From assembly GCF_050947335.1 (NCBI RefSeq), contig NW_027473511.1:186001-250000 (forward strand): a stretch of DNA of 64,000 bases, written 5' to 3'. A program made the translations under genes and the position numbers. Below the pieces are notes generated by a model. It did not search any database. It had not been told where the DNA came from and saw only the letters and a program-made list of their open reading frames with translations. How positions within the stretch are numbered: position 1 is the first letter of the stretch; each line of letters starts with the position of its first letter. The DNA is from Megachile rotundata (Eukaryota > Arthropoda > Insecta > Hymenoptera > Megachilidae). Shown piece by piece: positions 29,217 through 44,490 of this stretch.

Positions 29217-30959
29217 ATATTATGCAGATAAGATCGATAGCACGACATTTACTATACCTATTACTCTTATTATTATCAACCTAACTCATATTATTAGCCA
29301 TATTATGCTTATATGATCGATAGAACGACAATTACTATACTCACTACTCTTATTATTATCAATCTAACTCATATTATTAGCCATATTATGTTTATATTAT
29401 CGATAGAACGACAATTTCTATACTTATTACTGTTATTATTATCAATCTAACTCATATTATTAACCATATTATGCTTAAATGATCGATAGAACGACAATTG
29501 CTATACTTATTACTCTTATTATTATCAATCTAACTCATATTATTAGCCATATTATGCTTAAATGATCGATAGAACGACAATTACTATACTTATTACTCTT
29601 ATTATTATCAACCTAACTCATATTATTAGCCATATTATGCTTATATGATCGATAGAACGACAATTACTATACTTATTATTCTTATTATTATCAATCTAAC
29701 TCATATTATTAGCCATATTATGCAAATTTGATCGATAGAACGACAATCACTATACTTATTACTCTTATTATGATCAACCTTACTCATATTATTAGCCATA
29801 TTATGCTTAAATGATCGATAGAACGACAATTGCTATACTTATTACTCTTATTATTATCAATCTAACTCATATTATTAGCCATATTATGCTTAAATGATCG
29901 ATAGAACGACAATTACTATACTTATTATTCTTATTATTATCAATCTAACTCATATTATTAGCCATATTATGCAAATTTGATCGATAGAACGACAATCACT
30001 ATAGTTATTACTCTTATTATGATCAACCTTACTCATATTATTAGCCATATTATGCTTATATTATCGATAGAACGACAATTACTATACTTATTACTGTTAT
30101 TATTATCAATCTAACTCATATAATTAGCCATATTATGCATATATGATCGACAGAACGACAATTACTGTACTTATTACTCTTATTATTATCAATCTAACTC
30201 ATATTATTAACCATATTATGCTAATATGATCGATAGAACGACAATTACTATACTTATTACACTCACTATTATCAATCTAACTCATATTATTAAACATATT
30301 ATGCTGATATGATCGATAGAACGACATTCACTATACATATTACTCTTATTATTATCAATCCAACTCATATTATTAGCCATATTATGCGTATATGATCGAT
30401 AGAATGACAATTACTATACTCACTACTCTTATTATTATCAATCTAACTCATATTATTAGCCATATTATGCTTATATGATCGATAGAACGACAATTACTAT
30501 ACATATTACTCTTATTATTATGAACCTAACTCATATTATTAGCCATATTATGCTTAAATGATCGATAGAACGACAATTACTATACTTATTACTCTTATTA
30601 TTATGAATCTAACTCATATTATTAACCATATTATGCAGATATGATCGATAGAACTACAATTACTATACTCACTACTCTTATTATTATCAATCTAACTCAT
30701 ATTATTAGCCATATTATGCTTAAATGATCGATGTAACGACAATTACTATACTTATTACTCTTATTATTATCAATCTAACTCTTATTACTAGCCATATTAT
30801 GCGTATATGATCGATAGTATGACAATTACTATACTCACTACTCTTATTATTATCAATCTAACTCATATTATTAACCATATTATGCTAATATGATCGATAG
30901 AACGACAATTACTATACTTATTACACTCACTATTATCAATCTAACTCATATTATTAACC
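29217..30959. repeat. Alpha cassette, 21-monomer form
   Basis: Alpha with a repeated TTGC / TTAAATG / AAATTTG part (about 29800-30050). It matches 15937-17596 but keeps the TTGC monomer that copy lacks. A private change is CTATAGTTATT near 30000. Confidence 0.8.
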
Positions 30960-32370
30960 ATATTATGCAGATAAGATCGATAGCACGACATTTACTATAC
31001 CTATTACTCTTATTATTATCAATCCAACTCATATTATTAGCCATATTATGCGTATATGATCGATAGAATGACAATTACTATACTCACTACTCTTATTATT
31101 ATCAATCTAACTCATATTATTAGCCATATTATGCTTATATGATCGATAGAACGACAATTACTATACATATTCCTCTTATTATTATGAATCTAACTCATAT
31201 TATTAGCCATATTATGCTTAAATGATCGATAGAACGACAAGTACTATACTTATTACTCTTATTATTATGAATCTAACTCATATTATTAACCATATTATGC
31301 AGATATGATCGATAGAACTACAATTACTATACTCACTACTCTTATTATTATCAATCTAACTCATATTATTAGCCATATTATGCTTGAATGATCGATAGAA
31401 CGACAATTACTATACTTATTACTCTTATTATTATCAATCTAACTCATATTACTAGCCATATTATGCGTATATGATCGATAGTATGACAATTACTATACTC
31501 ACTACTCTTATTATTATCAATCTAACTCATATTATTAACCATATTATGCTAATATGATCGATAGAACGACAATCACTATACTTATTACACTCACTATTAT
31601 CAATCTAACTCATATTATTAACCATATTATGCTAATATGATCGATAGAACGACAATTACTATACTTATTACACTCACTATTATCAATCTAACTCATATTA
31701 TTACCCATATTATGCTGATATGATCGATAGAACGACATTCACTATACATATTACTCTTATTATTATCAATCCAACTCATATTATTAGCCATATTATGCGT
31801 ATATGATCGATAGAATGACAATTACTATACTCACTACTCTTATTATTATCAATCTAACTCATATTATTAGCCATATTATGCTTATATGATCGATAGAACG
31901 ACAATTACTATACATATTACTCTTATTATTATGAACCTAACTCATATTATTAGCCATATTATGCTTAAATGATCGATAGAACGACAATTACTATACTTAT
32001 TACTCTTATTATTATGAATCTAACTCATATTATTAACCATATTATGCAGATATGATCGATAGAACTACAATTACTATACTCACTACTCTTATTATTATCA
32101 ATCTAACTCATATTATTAGCCATATTATGCTTAAATGATCGATGGAACGACAATTACTATACTTATTACTCTTATTACTATCAATCTAACTCATATTACT
32201 AGCCATATTATGCGTATATGATCGATAGTATGACAATTACTATACTCACTACTCTTATTATTATCAATCTAACTCATATTATTAACCATATTATGCTAAT
32301 ATGATCGATAGAACGACAATTACTATACTTATTACACTCACTATTATCAATCTAACTCATATTATTAACC
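30960..32370. repeat. Fused beta-tail and alpha-tail block, 17 monomers
   Basis: Second copy of 17597-19007 at 13363 bp (161 monomers), including the adjacent CTAATATG pair (about 31545-31710). Differences are few: CAATCACTATAC near 31570 and CAATCC against CAATCT in the first K monomer. Confidence 0.82.
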
Positions 32371-32536
32371 ATATTATGCAGATAAGATCGATAGCACGAC
32401 ATTTACTATACCTATTACTCTTATTATTATCAATCTAACTCATATTATTAACCATATTATGCTAATATGATCGATAGAACGACAATTACTATACTTATTA
32501 CACTCACTATTATCAATCTAACTCATATTATTAACC
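32371..32536. repeat. Two-monomer (166 bp) unit: chimeric K plus CTAATATG
   Basis: Same extra unit, with the same internal joint, as at 19008-19173. It shows that the 13.36-kb-offset duplication extends through this point. Confidence 0.82.
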
Positions 32537-34197
32537 ATATTATGCAGATAAGATCGATAGCACGACATTTACTATACCTATTACTCTTATTATTATCAAC
32601 CTAACTCATATTATTAGCCATATTATGCTTATATGATCGATAGAACGACAATTACTATACTTATTATTCTTATTATTATCAACCTAACTCATATTATTAG
32701 CCATATTATGCTTAAATGATCGACAGAACGACAATTACTATACTTATTACTCTTATTATTATCAACCTAACTCATATTATTAGCCATATTATGCTTATAT
32801 GATCGACAGAACGACAATTACTGTACTTATTACTCTTATTATTATCAAATCTAACTCATATTATTAACCATATTATGCTAATATGATCGATAGAACGACA
32901 ATTACTATACTTATTACACTCACTATTATCAATCTAACTCATATTATTACCCATATTATGCTGATATGATCGATAGAACGACATTCACTATACTTATTAC
33001 TCTTATTATTATCAATCCAACTCATATTATTAGCCATATTATGCTTAAATGATCGACAGAACGACAATTACTATACTTATTACTCTTATTATTATCAACC
33101 TAACTCATATTATTAGCCATATTATGCTTATATGATCGATAGAACGACAATTACTATACTTATTATTCTTATTATTATCAATCTAACTCATATTATTAGA
33201 CATATTATGCAAATTTGATCGATAGAACGACAATCACTATACTTATTACTCTTATTATTATCAACCCAACTGATATTATTAGCCATATTATGCTTATATT
33301 ATCGATAGAACGACAATTACTACACTTATTACTGTTATTATTATCAATCTAACTCATATAATTAGCCATATTATGCTTATATGATCGACAGAACGACAAT
33401 TACTGTACTTATTACTCTTATTATTATCAATCTAACTCATATTATTAACCATATTATGCTAATATGATCGATAGAACGACAATTACTATACTTATTACAC
33501 TCACTATTATCAATCTAACTCATATTATTACCCATATTATGCTGATATGATCGATAGAACGACATTCACTATACTTATTACTCTTATTATTATCAATCCA
33601 ACTCATATTATTAGCCATATTATGCGTATATGATCGATAGAATGACAATTACTATACTCACTACTCTTATTATTATCAATCTAACTCATATTATTAGCCA
33701 TATTATGCTTATATGATCGATAGAACGACAATTACTATACATATTCCTCTTATTATTATGAATCTAACTCATATTATTAGCCATATTATGCTTAAATGAT
33801 CGATAGAACGACAAGTACTATACTTATTACTCTTATTATTATGAATCTAACTCATATTATTAACCATATTATGCAGATATGATCGATAGAACTACAATTA
33901 CTATACTCACTACTCTTATTATTATCAATCTAACTCATATTATTAGCCATATTATGCTTGAATGATTGATAGAACGACAAGTACTATACTTATTACTCTT
34001 ATTATTATCAATCTAACTCATATTACTAGCCATATTATGCGCATATGACCGATAGTATGACAATTACTATACTCACTACTCTTATTATTATCAATCTAAC
34101 TCATATTATTAACCATATTATGCTAATATGATCGATAGAACGACAATTACTATACTTATTACACTCACTATTATCAATCTAACTCATATTATTAACC
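32537..34197. repeat. Beta cassette, 20 monomers, with one-base insertion
   Basis: Lengthened beta. The second monomer ends in CAACC after TTATTC. Monomer 32786-32869 is 84 bp because of an extra A (ATCAAATC). Both features recur in 41668-43328. Private changes are CAACTGATATT near 33268 and GACCGATAG near 34048. Confidence 0.84.
32786..32869. repeat. 84-bp monomer, one-base insertion
   Basis: ATCAAATC replaces ATCAATC at 32845-32852, adding one A and moving the array phase from 1+83k to 2+83k. One of only three length variants in the window; it is shared with 41917-42000. Confidence 0.93.
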
Positions 34198-35525
34198 ATA
34201 TTATGCAGATAAGATCGATAGCACGACATTTACTATACCTATTACTCTTATTATTATCAACCTAACTCATATTATTAGCCATATTATGCTTATATGATCG
34301 ATAGAACGACAATTACTATACTTATTATTCTTATTATTATCAATCTAACTCATATTATTAGCCATATTATGCTTAAATGATCGACAGAACGACAATTACT
34401 ATACTTATTACTCTTATTATTATCAACCTAACTCATATTATTAGCCATATTATGCTTATATGATCGATAGAACGACAATTACTATACTTATTATTCTTAT
34501 TATTATCAATCTAACTCATATTATTAGACATATTATGCAAATTTGATCGATAGAACGACAATCACTATACTTATTACTCTTATTATTATCAACCCAACTC
34601 ATATTATTAGCCATATTATGCTTATATTATCGATAGAACGACAATTACTACACTTATTACTGTTATTATTATCAATCTAACTCATATAATTAGCCATATT
34701 ATGCTTATATGATCGACAGAACGACAATTACTGTACTTATTACTCTTATTATTATCAATCTAACTCATATTATTAACCATATTATGCTAATATGATCGAT
34801 AGAACGACAATTACTATACTTATTACACTCACTATTATCAATCTAACTCATATTGTTACCCATATTATGCTGATATGATCGATAGAACGACATTCACTAT
34901 ACTTATTACTCTTATTATTATCAATCCAACTCATATTATTAGCCATATTATGCGTATATGATCGATAGAATGACAATTACTATACTCACTACTCTTATTA
35001 TTATCAATCTAACTCATATTATTAGCCATATTATGCTTATATGATCGATAGAACGACAATTACTATACATATTCCTCTTATTATTATGAATCTAACTCAT
35101 ATTATTAGCCATATTATGCTTAAATGATCGATAGAACGACAAGTACTATACTTATTACTCTTATTATTATGAATCTAACTCATATTATTAACCATATTAT
35201 GCAGATATGATCGATAGAACTACAATTACTATACTCACTACTCTTATTATTATCAATCTAACTCATATTATTAGCCATATTATGCTTGAATGATCGATAG
35301 AACGACAATTACTATACTTATTACTCTTATTATTATCAATCTAACTCATATTACTAGCCATATTATGCGTATATGATCGATAGTATGACAATTACTATAC
35401 TCACTACTCTTATTATTATCAATCTAACTCATATTATTAACCATATTATGCTAATATGATCGATAGAACGACAATTACTATACTTATTACACTCACTATT
35501 ATCAATCTAACTCATATTATTAACC
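34198..35525. repeat. Beta cassette, complete 16-mer
   Basis: Full beta order with ATTGTTACCC near 34853. It matches 20253-21580 at 13945 bp. Two beta-type blocks are adjacent here without an alpha between them. Confidence 0.82.
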
Positions 35526-37102
35526 ATATTATGCAGATAAGATCGATAGCACGACATTTACTATACCTATTACTCTTATTATTATCAACCTAACTCATAT
35601 TATTAGCCATATTATGCTTATATGATCGATAGAACGACAATTACTATACTCGCTACTCTTATTATTATCAATCTAACTCATATTATTAGCCATATTATGT
35701 TTATATTATCGATAGAACGACAATTTCTATACTTATTACTGTTATTATTATCAATCTAACTCATATTATTAACCATATTATGCTTAAATGATCGATAGAA
35801 CGACAATTGCTATACTTATTACTCTTATTATTATCAATCTAACTCATATTATTAGCCATATTATGCTTAAATGATCGATAGAACGACAATCACTATACTT
35901 ATTACTCTTATTATGATCAACCTTACTCATATTATTAGCCATATTATGCTTAAATGATCGATAGAACGACAATTGCTATACTTATTACTCTTATTATTAT
36001 CAATCTAACTCATATTATTAGCCATATTATGCTTAAATGATCGATAGAACGACAATTACTATACTTATTATTCTTATTATTATCAATCTAACTCATATTA
36101 TTAGCCATATTATGCAAATTTGATCGATAGAACGACAATCACTATACTTATTACTCTTATTATGATCAACCTTACTCATATTATTAGCCATATTATGCTT
36201 ATATTATCGATAGAACGACAATTACTATACTTATTACTGTTATTATTATCAATCTAACTCATATAATTAGCCATATTATGCATATATGATCGACAGAACG
36301 ACAATTACTGTACTTATTACTCTTATTATTATCAATCTAACTCATATTATTAACCATATTATGCTAATATGATCGATAGAACGACAATTACTATACTTAT
36401 TACACTCACTATTATCAATCTAACTCATATTATTAAACATATTATGCTGATATGATCGATAGAACGACATTCACTATACATATTACTCTTATTATTATCA
36501 ATCCAACTCATATTATTAGCCATATTATGCGTATATGATCGATAGAATGACAATTACTATACTCACTACTCTTATTATTATCAATCTAACTCATATTATT
36601 AGCCATATTATGCTTATATGATCGATAGAACGACAATTACTATACATATTACTCTTATTATTATGAACCTAACTCATATTATTAGCCATATTATGCTTAA
36701 ATGATCGATAGAACGACAATTACTATACTTATTACTCTTATTATTATGAATCTAACTCATATTATTAACCATATTATGCAGATATGATCGATAGAACTAC
36801 AATTACTATACTCACTACTCTTATTATTATCAATCTAACTCATATTATTAGCCATATTATGCTTAAATGATCGATGTAACGACAATTACTATACTTATTA
36901 CTCTTATTATTATCAATCTAACTCTTATTACTAGCCATATTATGCGTATATGATCGATAGTATGACAATTACTATACTCACTACTCTTATTATTATCAAT
37001 CTAACTCATATTATTAACCATATTATGCTAATATGATCGATAGAACGACAATTACTATACTTATTACACTCACTATTATCAATCTAACTCATATTATTAA
37101 CC
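35526..37102. repeat. Alpha cassette, 19-monomer form, with a chimeric monomer
   Basis: The fifth monomer (35858-35940) begins as TTAAATG and ends as AAATTTG type, with CAATCAC and TATGATCAACC, so two monomers were fused. A private change is TACTCGCTACTC near 35648. Confidence 0.8.
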
Positions 37103-38430
37103 ATATTATGCAGATAAGATCGATAGCACGACATTTACTATACCTATTACTCTTATTATTATCAACCTAACTCATATTATTAGCCATATTATGCTTATAT
37201 GATCGATAGAACGACAATTACTATACTTATTATTCTTATTATTATCAATCTAACTCATATTATTAGCCATATTATGCTTAAATGATCGACAGAACGACAA
37301 TTACTATACTTATTACTCTTATTATTATCAACCTAACTCATATTATTAGCCATATTATGCTTATATGATCGATAGAACGACAATTACTATACTTATTATT
37401 CTTATTATTATCAATCTAACTCATATTATTAGACATATTATGCAAATTTGATCGATAGAACGACAATCACTATACTTATTACTCTTATTATGATCAACCT
37501 TACTCATATTATTAGCCATATTATGCTTATATTATCGATAGAACGACAATTACTATACTTATTACTGTTATTATTATCAATCTAACTCATATAATTAGCC
37601 ATATTATGCATATATGATCGACAGAACGACAATTACTGTACTTATTACTCTTATTATTATCAATCTAACTCATATTATTAACCATATTATGCTAATATGA
37701 TCGATAGAACGACAATTACTATACTTATTACACTCACTATTATCAATCTAACTCATATTATTAAACATATTATGCTGATATGATCGATAGAACGACATTC
37801 ACTATACATATTACTCTTATTATTATCAATCCAACTCATATTATTAGCCATATTATGCGTATATGATCGATAGAATGACAATTACTATACTCACTACTCT
37901 TATTATTATCAATCTAACTCATATTATTAGCCATATTATGCTTATATGATCGATAGAACGACAATTACTATACATATTACTCTTATTATTATGAACCTAA
38001 CTCATATTATTAGCCATATTATGCTTAAATGATCGATAGAACGACAATTACTATACTTATTACTCTTATTATTATGAATCTAACTCATATTATTAACCAT
38101 ATTATGCAGATATGATCGATAGAACTACAATTACTATACTCACTACTCTTATTATTATCAATCTAACTCATATTATTAGCCATATTATGCTTAAATGATC
38201 GATGTAACGACAATTACTATACTTATTACTCTTATTATTATCAATCTAACTCTTATTACTAGCCATATTATGCGTATATGATCGATAGTATGACAATTAC
38301 TATACTCACTACTCTTATTATTATCAATCTAACTCATATTATTAACCATATTATGCTAATATGATCGATAGAACGACAATTACTATACTTATTACACTCA
38401 CTATTATCAATCTAACTCATATTATTAACC
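37103..38430. repeat. Beta-head, alpha-tail fusion, 16 monomers
   Basis: Starts as beta (K, TTATATG, TTAAATG with GACAG, TTATATG ending in AGAC). From AAATTTG with TATGATCAACC it follows the alpha tail through GATGTAACG. The length stays exactly 1328 bp. Confidence 0.8.
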
Positions 38431-39758
38431 ATATTATGCAGATAAGATCGATAGCACGACATTTACTATACCTATTACTCTTATTATTATCAACCTAACT
38501 CATATTATTAGCCATATTATGCTTATATGATCGATAGAACGACAATTACTATACTTATTATTCTTATTATTATCAATCTAACTCATATTATTAGCCATAT
38601 TATGCTTAAATGATCGACAGAACGACAATTACTATACTTATTACTCTTATTATTATCAACCTAACTCATATTATTAGCCATATTATGCTTATATGATCGA
38701 TAGAACGACAATTACTATACTTATTATTCTTATTATTATCAATCTAACTCATATTATTAGACATATTATGCAAATTTGATCGATAGAACGACAATCACTA
38801 TACTTATTACTCTTATTATTATCAACCCAACTCATATTATTAGCCATATTATGCTTATATTATCGATAGAACGACAATTACTACACTTATTACTGTTATT
38901 ATTATCAATCTAACTCATATAATTAGCCATATTATGCTTATATGATCGACAGAACGACAATGACTGTACTTATTACTCTTATTATTATCAATCTAACTCA
39001 TATTATTAACCATATTATGCTAATATGATCGATAGAACGACAATTACTATACTTATTACACTCACTATTATCAATCTAACTCATATTGTTACCCATATTA
39101 TGCTGATATGATCGATAGAACGACATTCACTATACTTATTACTCTTATTATTATCAATCCAACTCATATTATTAGCCATATTATGCGTATATGATCGATA
39201 GAATGACAATTACTATACTCACTACTCTTATTATTATCAATCTAACTCATATTATTAGCCATATTATGCTTATATGATCGATAGAACGACAATTACTATA
39301 CATATTCCTCTTATTATTATGAATCTAACTCATATTATTAGCCATATTATGCTTAAATGATCGATAGAACGACAAGTACTATACTTATTACTCTTATTAT
39401 TATGAATCTAACTCATATTATTAACCATATTATGCAGATATGATCGATAGAACTACAATTACTATACTCACTACTCTTATTATTATCAATCTAACTCATA
39501 TTATTAGCCATATTATGCTTGAATGATCGATAGAACGACAATTACTATACTTATTACTCTTATTATTATCAATCTAACTCATATTACTAGCCATATTATG
39601 CGTATATGATCGATAGTATGACAATTACTATACTCACTACTCTTATTATTATCAATCTAACTCATATTATTAACCATATTATGCTAATATGATCGATAGA
39701 ACGACAATTACTATACTTATTACACTCACTATTATCAATCTAACTCATATTATTAACC
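38431..39758. repeat. Beta cassette, complete 16-mer
   Basis: Full beta order with ATTGTTACCC near 39086 and a private CAATGACTGTAC near 38957. Confidence 0.82.
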
Positions 39759-41667
39759 ATATTATGCAGATAAGATCGATAGCACGACATTTACTATACC
39801 TATTACTCTTATTATTATCAACCTAACTCATATTATTAGCCATATTATGCTTATATGATCGATAGAACGACAATTACTATACTCACTACTCTTATTATTA
39901 TCAATCTAACTCATATTATTAGCCATATTAAGTTTATATTATCGATAGAACGACAATTTCTATACTTATTACTGTTATTATTATCAATCTAACTCATATT
40001 ATTAACCATATTATGCTTAAATGATCGATAGAACGACAATTGCTATACTTATTACTCTTATTATTATCAATCTAACTCATATTATTAGCCATATTATGCT
40101 TAAATGATCGATAGAACGACAATTACTATACTTATTACTCTTATTATTATCAACCTAACTCATATTATTAGCCATATTATGCTTATATGATCGATAGAAC
40201 GACAATTACTATACTTATTATTCTTATTATTATCAATCTAACTCATATTATTAGCCATATTATGCAAATTTGATCGATAGAACGACAATCACTATACTTA
40301 TTACTCTTATTATGATCAACCTTACTCATATTATTAGCCATATTATGCTTAAATGATCGATAGAACGACAATTGCTATACTTATTACTCTTATTATTATC
40401 AATCTAACTCATATTATTAGCCATATTATGCTTAAATGATCGATAGAACGACAATTACTATACTTATTATTCTTATTATTATCAATCTAACTCATATTAT
40501 TAGCCATATTATGCAAATTTGATCGATAGAACGACAATCACTATACTTATTACTCTTATTATGATCAACCTTACTCATATTATTAGCCATATTATGCTTA
40601 TATTATCGATAGAACGACAATTACTATACTTATTACTGTTATTATTATCAATCTAACTCATATAATTAGCCATATTATGCATATATGATCGACAGAACGA
40701 CAATTACTGTACTTATTACTCTTATTATTATCAATCTAACTCATATTATTAACCATATTATGCTAATATGATCGATAGAACGACAATTACTATACTTATT
40801 ACACTCACTATTATCAATCTAACTCATATTATTAAACATATTATGCTGATATGATCGATAGAACGACATTCACTATACATATTACTCTTATTATTATCAA
40901 TCCAACTCATATTATTAGCCATATTATGCGTATATGATCGATAGAATGACAATTACTATACTCACTACTCTTATTATTATCAATCTAACTCATATTATTA
41001 AACATATTATGCTGATATGATCGATAGAACGACATTCACTATACATATTACTCTTATTATTATCAATCCAACTCATATTATTAGCCATATTATGCGTATA
41101 TGATCGATAGAATGACAATTACTATACTCACTACTCTTATTATTATCAATCTAACTCATATTATTAGCCATATTATGCTTATATGATCGATAGAACGACA
41201 ATTACTATACATATTACTCTTATTATTATGAACCTAACTCATATTATTAGCCATATTATGCTTAAATGATCGATAGAACGACAATTACTATACTTATTAC
41301 TCTTATTATTATGAATCTAACTCATATTATTAACCATATTATGCAGATATGATCGATAGAACTACAATTACTATACTCACTACTCTTATTATTATCAATC
41401 TAACTCATATTATTAGCCATATTATGCTTAAATGATCGATGGAACGACAATTACTATACTTATTACTCTTATTACTATCAATCTAACTCATATTACTAGC
41501 CATATTATGCGTATATGATCGATAGTATGACAATTACTATACTCACTACTCTTATTATTATCAATCTAACTCATATTATTAACCATATTATGCTAATATG
41601 ATCGATAGAACGACAATTACTATACTTATTACACTCACTATTATCAATCTAACTCATATTATTAACC
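39759..41667. repeat. Alpha cassette, 23 monomers, with a 2-monomer duplication
   Basis: Extended alpha like 29217-30959, with the CTGATATG/GTATATG pair present twice (about 40838-41003 and 41004-41169). A TTAAGTTTATATT variant at about 39928 breaks the conserved ATTATG. Confidence 0.82.
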
Positions 41668-43328
41668 ATATTATGCAGATAAGATCGATAGCACGACATT
41701 TACTATACCTATTACTCTTATTATTATCAACCTAACTCATATTATTAGCCATATTATGCTTATATGATCGATAGAACGACAATTACTATACTTATTATTC
41801 TTATTATTATCAACCTAACTCATATTATTAGCCATATTATGCTTAAATGATCGACAGAACGACAATTACTATACTTATTACTCTTATTATTATCAACCTA
41901 ACTCATATTATTAGCCATATTATGCTTATATGATCGACAGAACGACAATTACTGTACTTATTACTCTTATTATTATCAAATCTAACTCATATTATTAACC
42001 ATATTATGCTAATATGATCGATAGAACGACAATTACTATACTTATTACACTCACTATTATCAATCTAACTCATATTATTACCCATATTATGCTGATATGA
42101 TCGATAGAACGACATTCACTATACTTATTACTCTTATTATTATCAATCCAACTCATATTATTAGCCATATTATGCTTAAATGATCGACAGAACGACAATT
42201 ACTATACTTATTACTCTTATTATTATCAACCTAACTCATATTGTTAGCCATATTATGCTTATATGATCGATAGAACGACAATTACTATACTTATTATTCT
42301 TATTATTATCAATCTAACTCATATTATTAGACATATTATGCAAATTTGATCGATAGAACGACAATCACTATACTTATTACTCTTATTATTATCAACCCAA
42401 CTCATATTATTAGCCATATTATGCTTATATTATCGATAGAACGACAATTACTACACTTATTACTGTTATTATTATCAATCTAACTCATATAATTAGCCAT
42501 ATTATGCTTATATGATCGACAGAACGACAATTACTGTACTTATTACTCTTATTATTATCAATCTAACTCATATTATTAACCATATTATGCTAATATGATC
42601 GATAGAACGACAATTACTATACTTATTACACTCACTATTATCAATCTAACTCATATTATTACCCATATTATGCTGATATGATCGATAGAACGACATTCAC
42701 TATACTTATTACTCTTATTATTATCAATCCAACTCATATTATTAGCCATATTATGCGTATATGATCGATAGAATGACAATTACTATACTCACTACTCTTA
42801 TTATTATCAATCTAACTCATATTATTAGCCATATTATGCTTATATGATCGATAGAACGACAATTACTATACATATTCCTCTTATTATTATGAATCTAACT
42901 CATATTATTAGCCATATTATGCTTAAATGATCGATAGAACGACAAGTACTATACTTATTACTCTTATTATTATGAATCTAACTCATATTATTAACCATAT
43001 TATGCAGATATGATCGATAGAACTACAATTACTATACTCACTACTCTTATTATTATCAATCTAACTCATATTATTAGCCATATTATGCTTGAATGATTGA
43101 TAGAACGACAAGTACTATACTTATTACTCTTATTATTATCAATCTAACTCATATTACTAGCCATATTATGCGCATATGATCGATAGTATGACAATTACTA
43201 TACTCACTACTCTTATTATTATCAATCTAACTCATATTATTAACCATATTATGCTAATATGATCGATAGAACGACAATTACTATACTTATTACACTCACT
43301 ATTATCAATCTAACTCATATTATTAACC
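41668..43328. repeat. Beta cassette, 20 monomers, with one-base insertion
   Basis: Copy of 32537-34197 at an offset of 9131 bp (110 monomers plus one base), with the same 84-bp monomer and the same GATTGATAG / CAAGTAC monomer (about 43093). A private change is TTGTTAGCC near 42241. Confidence 0.85.
41917..42000. repeat. 84-bp monomer, inherited one-base insertion
   Basis: ATCAAATC again at about 41976, identical in place to 32786-32869. The phase moves to 3+83k. The shared flanks imply one mutation followed by duplication. Confidence 0.93.
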
Positions 43329-44490
43329 ATATTATGCAGATAAGATCGATAGCACGACATTTACTATACCTATTACTCTTATTATTATCAACCTAACTCA
43401 TATTATTAGCCATATTATGCTTATATGATCGATAGAACGACAATTACTATACTCACTACTCTTATTATTATCAATCTAACTCATATTATTAGCCATATTA
43501 TGCTTATATTATCGATAGAACGACAATTTCTATACTTATTACTGTTATTATTATCAATCTAACTCATATTATTAACCATATTATGCTTAAATGATCGATA
43601 GAACGACAATTGCTATACTTATTACTCTTATTATTATCAATCTAACTCATATTATTAGCCATATTATGCTTAAATGATCGATAGAACGACAATTACTATA
43701 CTTATTACTCTTATTATTATCAACCTAACTCATATTATTAGCCATATTATGCTTATATGATCGATAGAACGACAATTACTATACTTATTATTCTTATTAT
43801 TATCAATCTAACTCATATAATTAGCCATATTATGCATATATGATCGACAGAACGACAATTACTGTACTTATTACTCTTATTATTATCAATCTAACTCATA
43901 TTATTAACCATATTATGCTAATATGATCGATAGAACGACAATTACTATACTTATTACACTCACTATTATCAATCTAACTCATATTATTAAACATATTATG
44001 CTGATATGATCGATAGAACGACATTCACTATACATATTACTCTTATTATTATCAATCCAACTCATATTATTAGCCATATTATGCGTATATGATCGATAGA
44101 ATGACAATTACTATACTCACTACTCTTATTATTATCAATCTAACTCATATTATTAGCCATATTATGCTTATATGATCGATAGAACGACAATTACTATACA
44201 TATTACTCTTATTATTATGAACCTAACTCATATTATTAGCCATATTATGCTTAAATGATCGATAGAACGACAATTACTATACTTATTACTCTTATTATTA
44301 TGAATCTAACTCATATTATTAACCATATTATGCAGATATGATCGATAGAACTACAATTACTATACTCACTACTCTTATTATTATCAATCTAACTCATATT
44401 ATTAGCCATATTATGCTTAAATGATCGATAGAACGACAATTACTATACTTATTACACTCACTATTATCAATCTAACTCATATTATTAACC
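43329..44490. repeat. Alpha cassette cut to 14 monomers with a fused last monomer
   Basis: The last monomer (44408-44490) begins as TTAAATG and ends with the CACTCAC tail of CTAATATG, removing two monomers. The same kind of fusion stands at 10210-10292, and both are followed by a beta cassette. The first six monomers of the fused one differ little from ordinary TTAAATG (GATAGAACG here, GATGGAACG at 10210). Confidence 0.8.
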
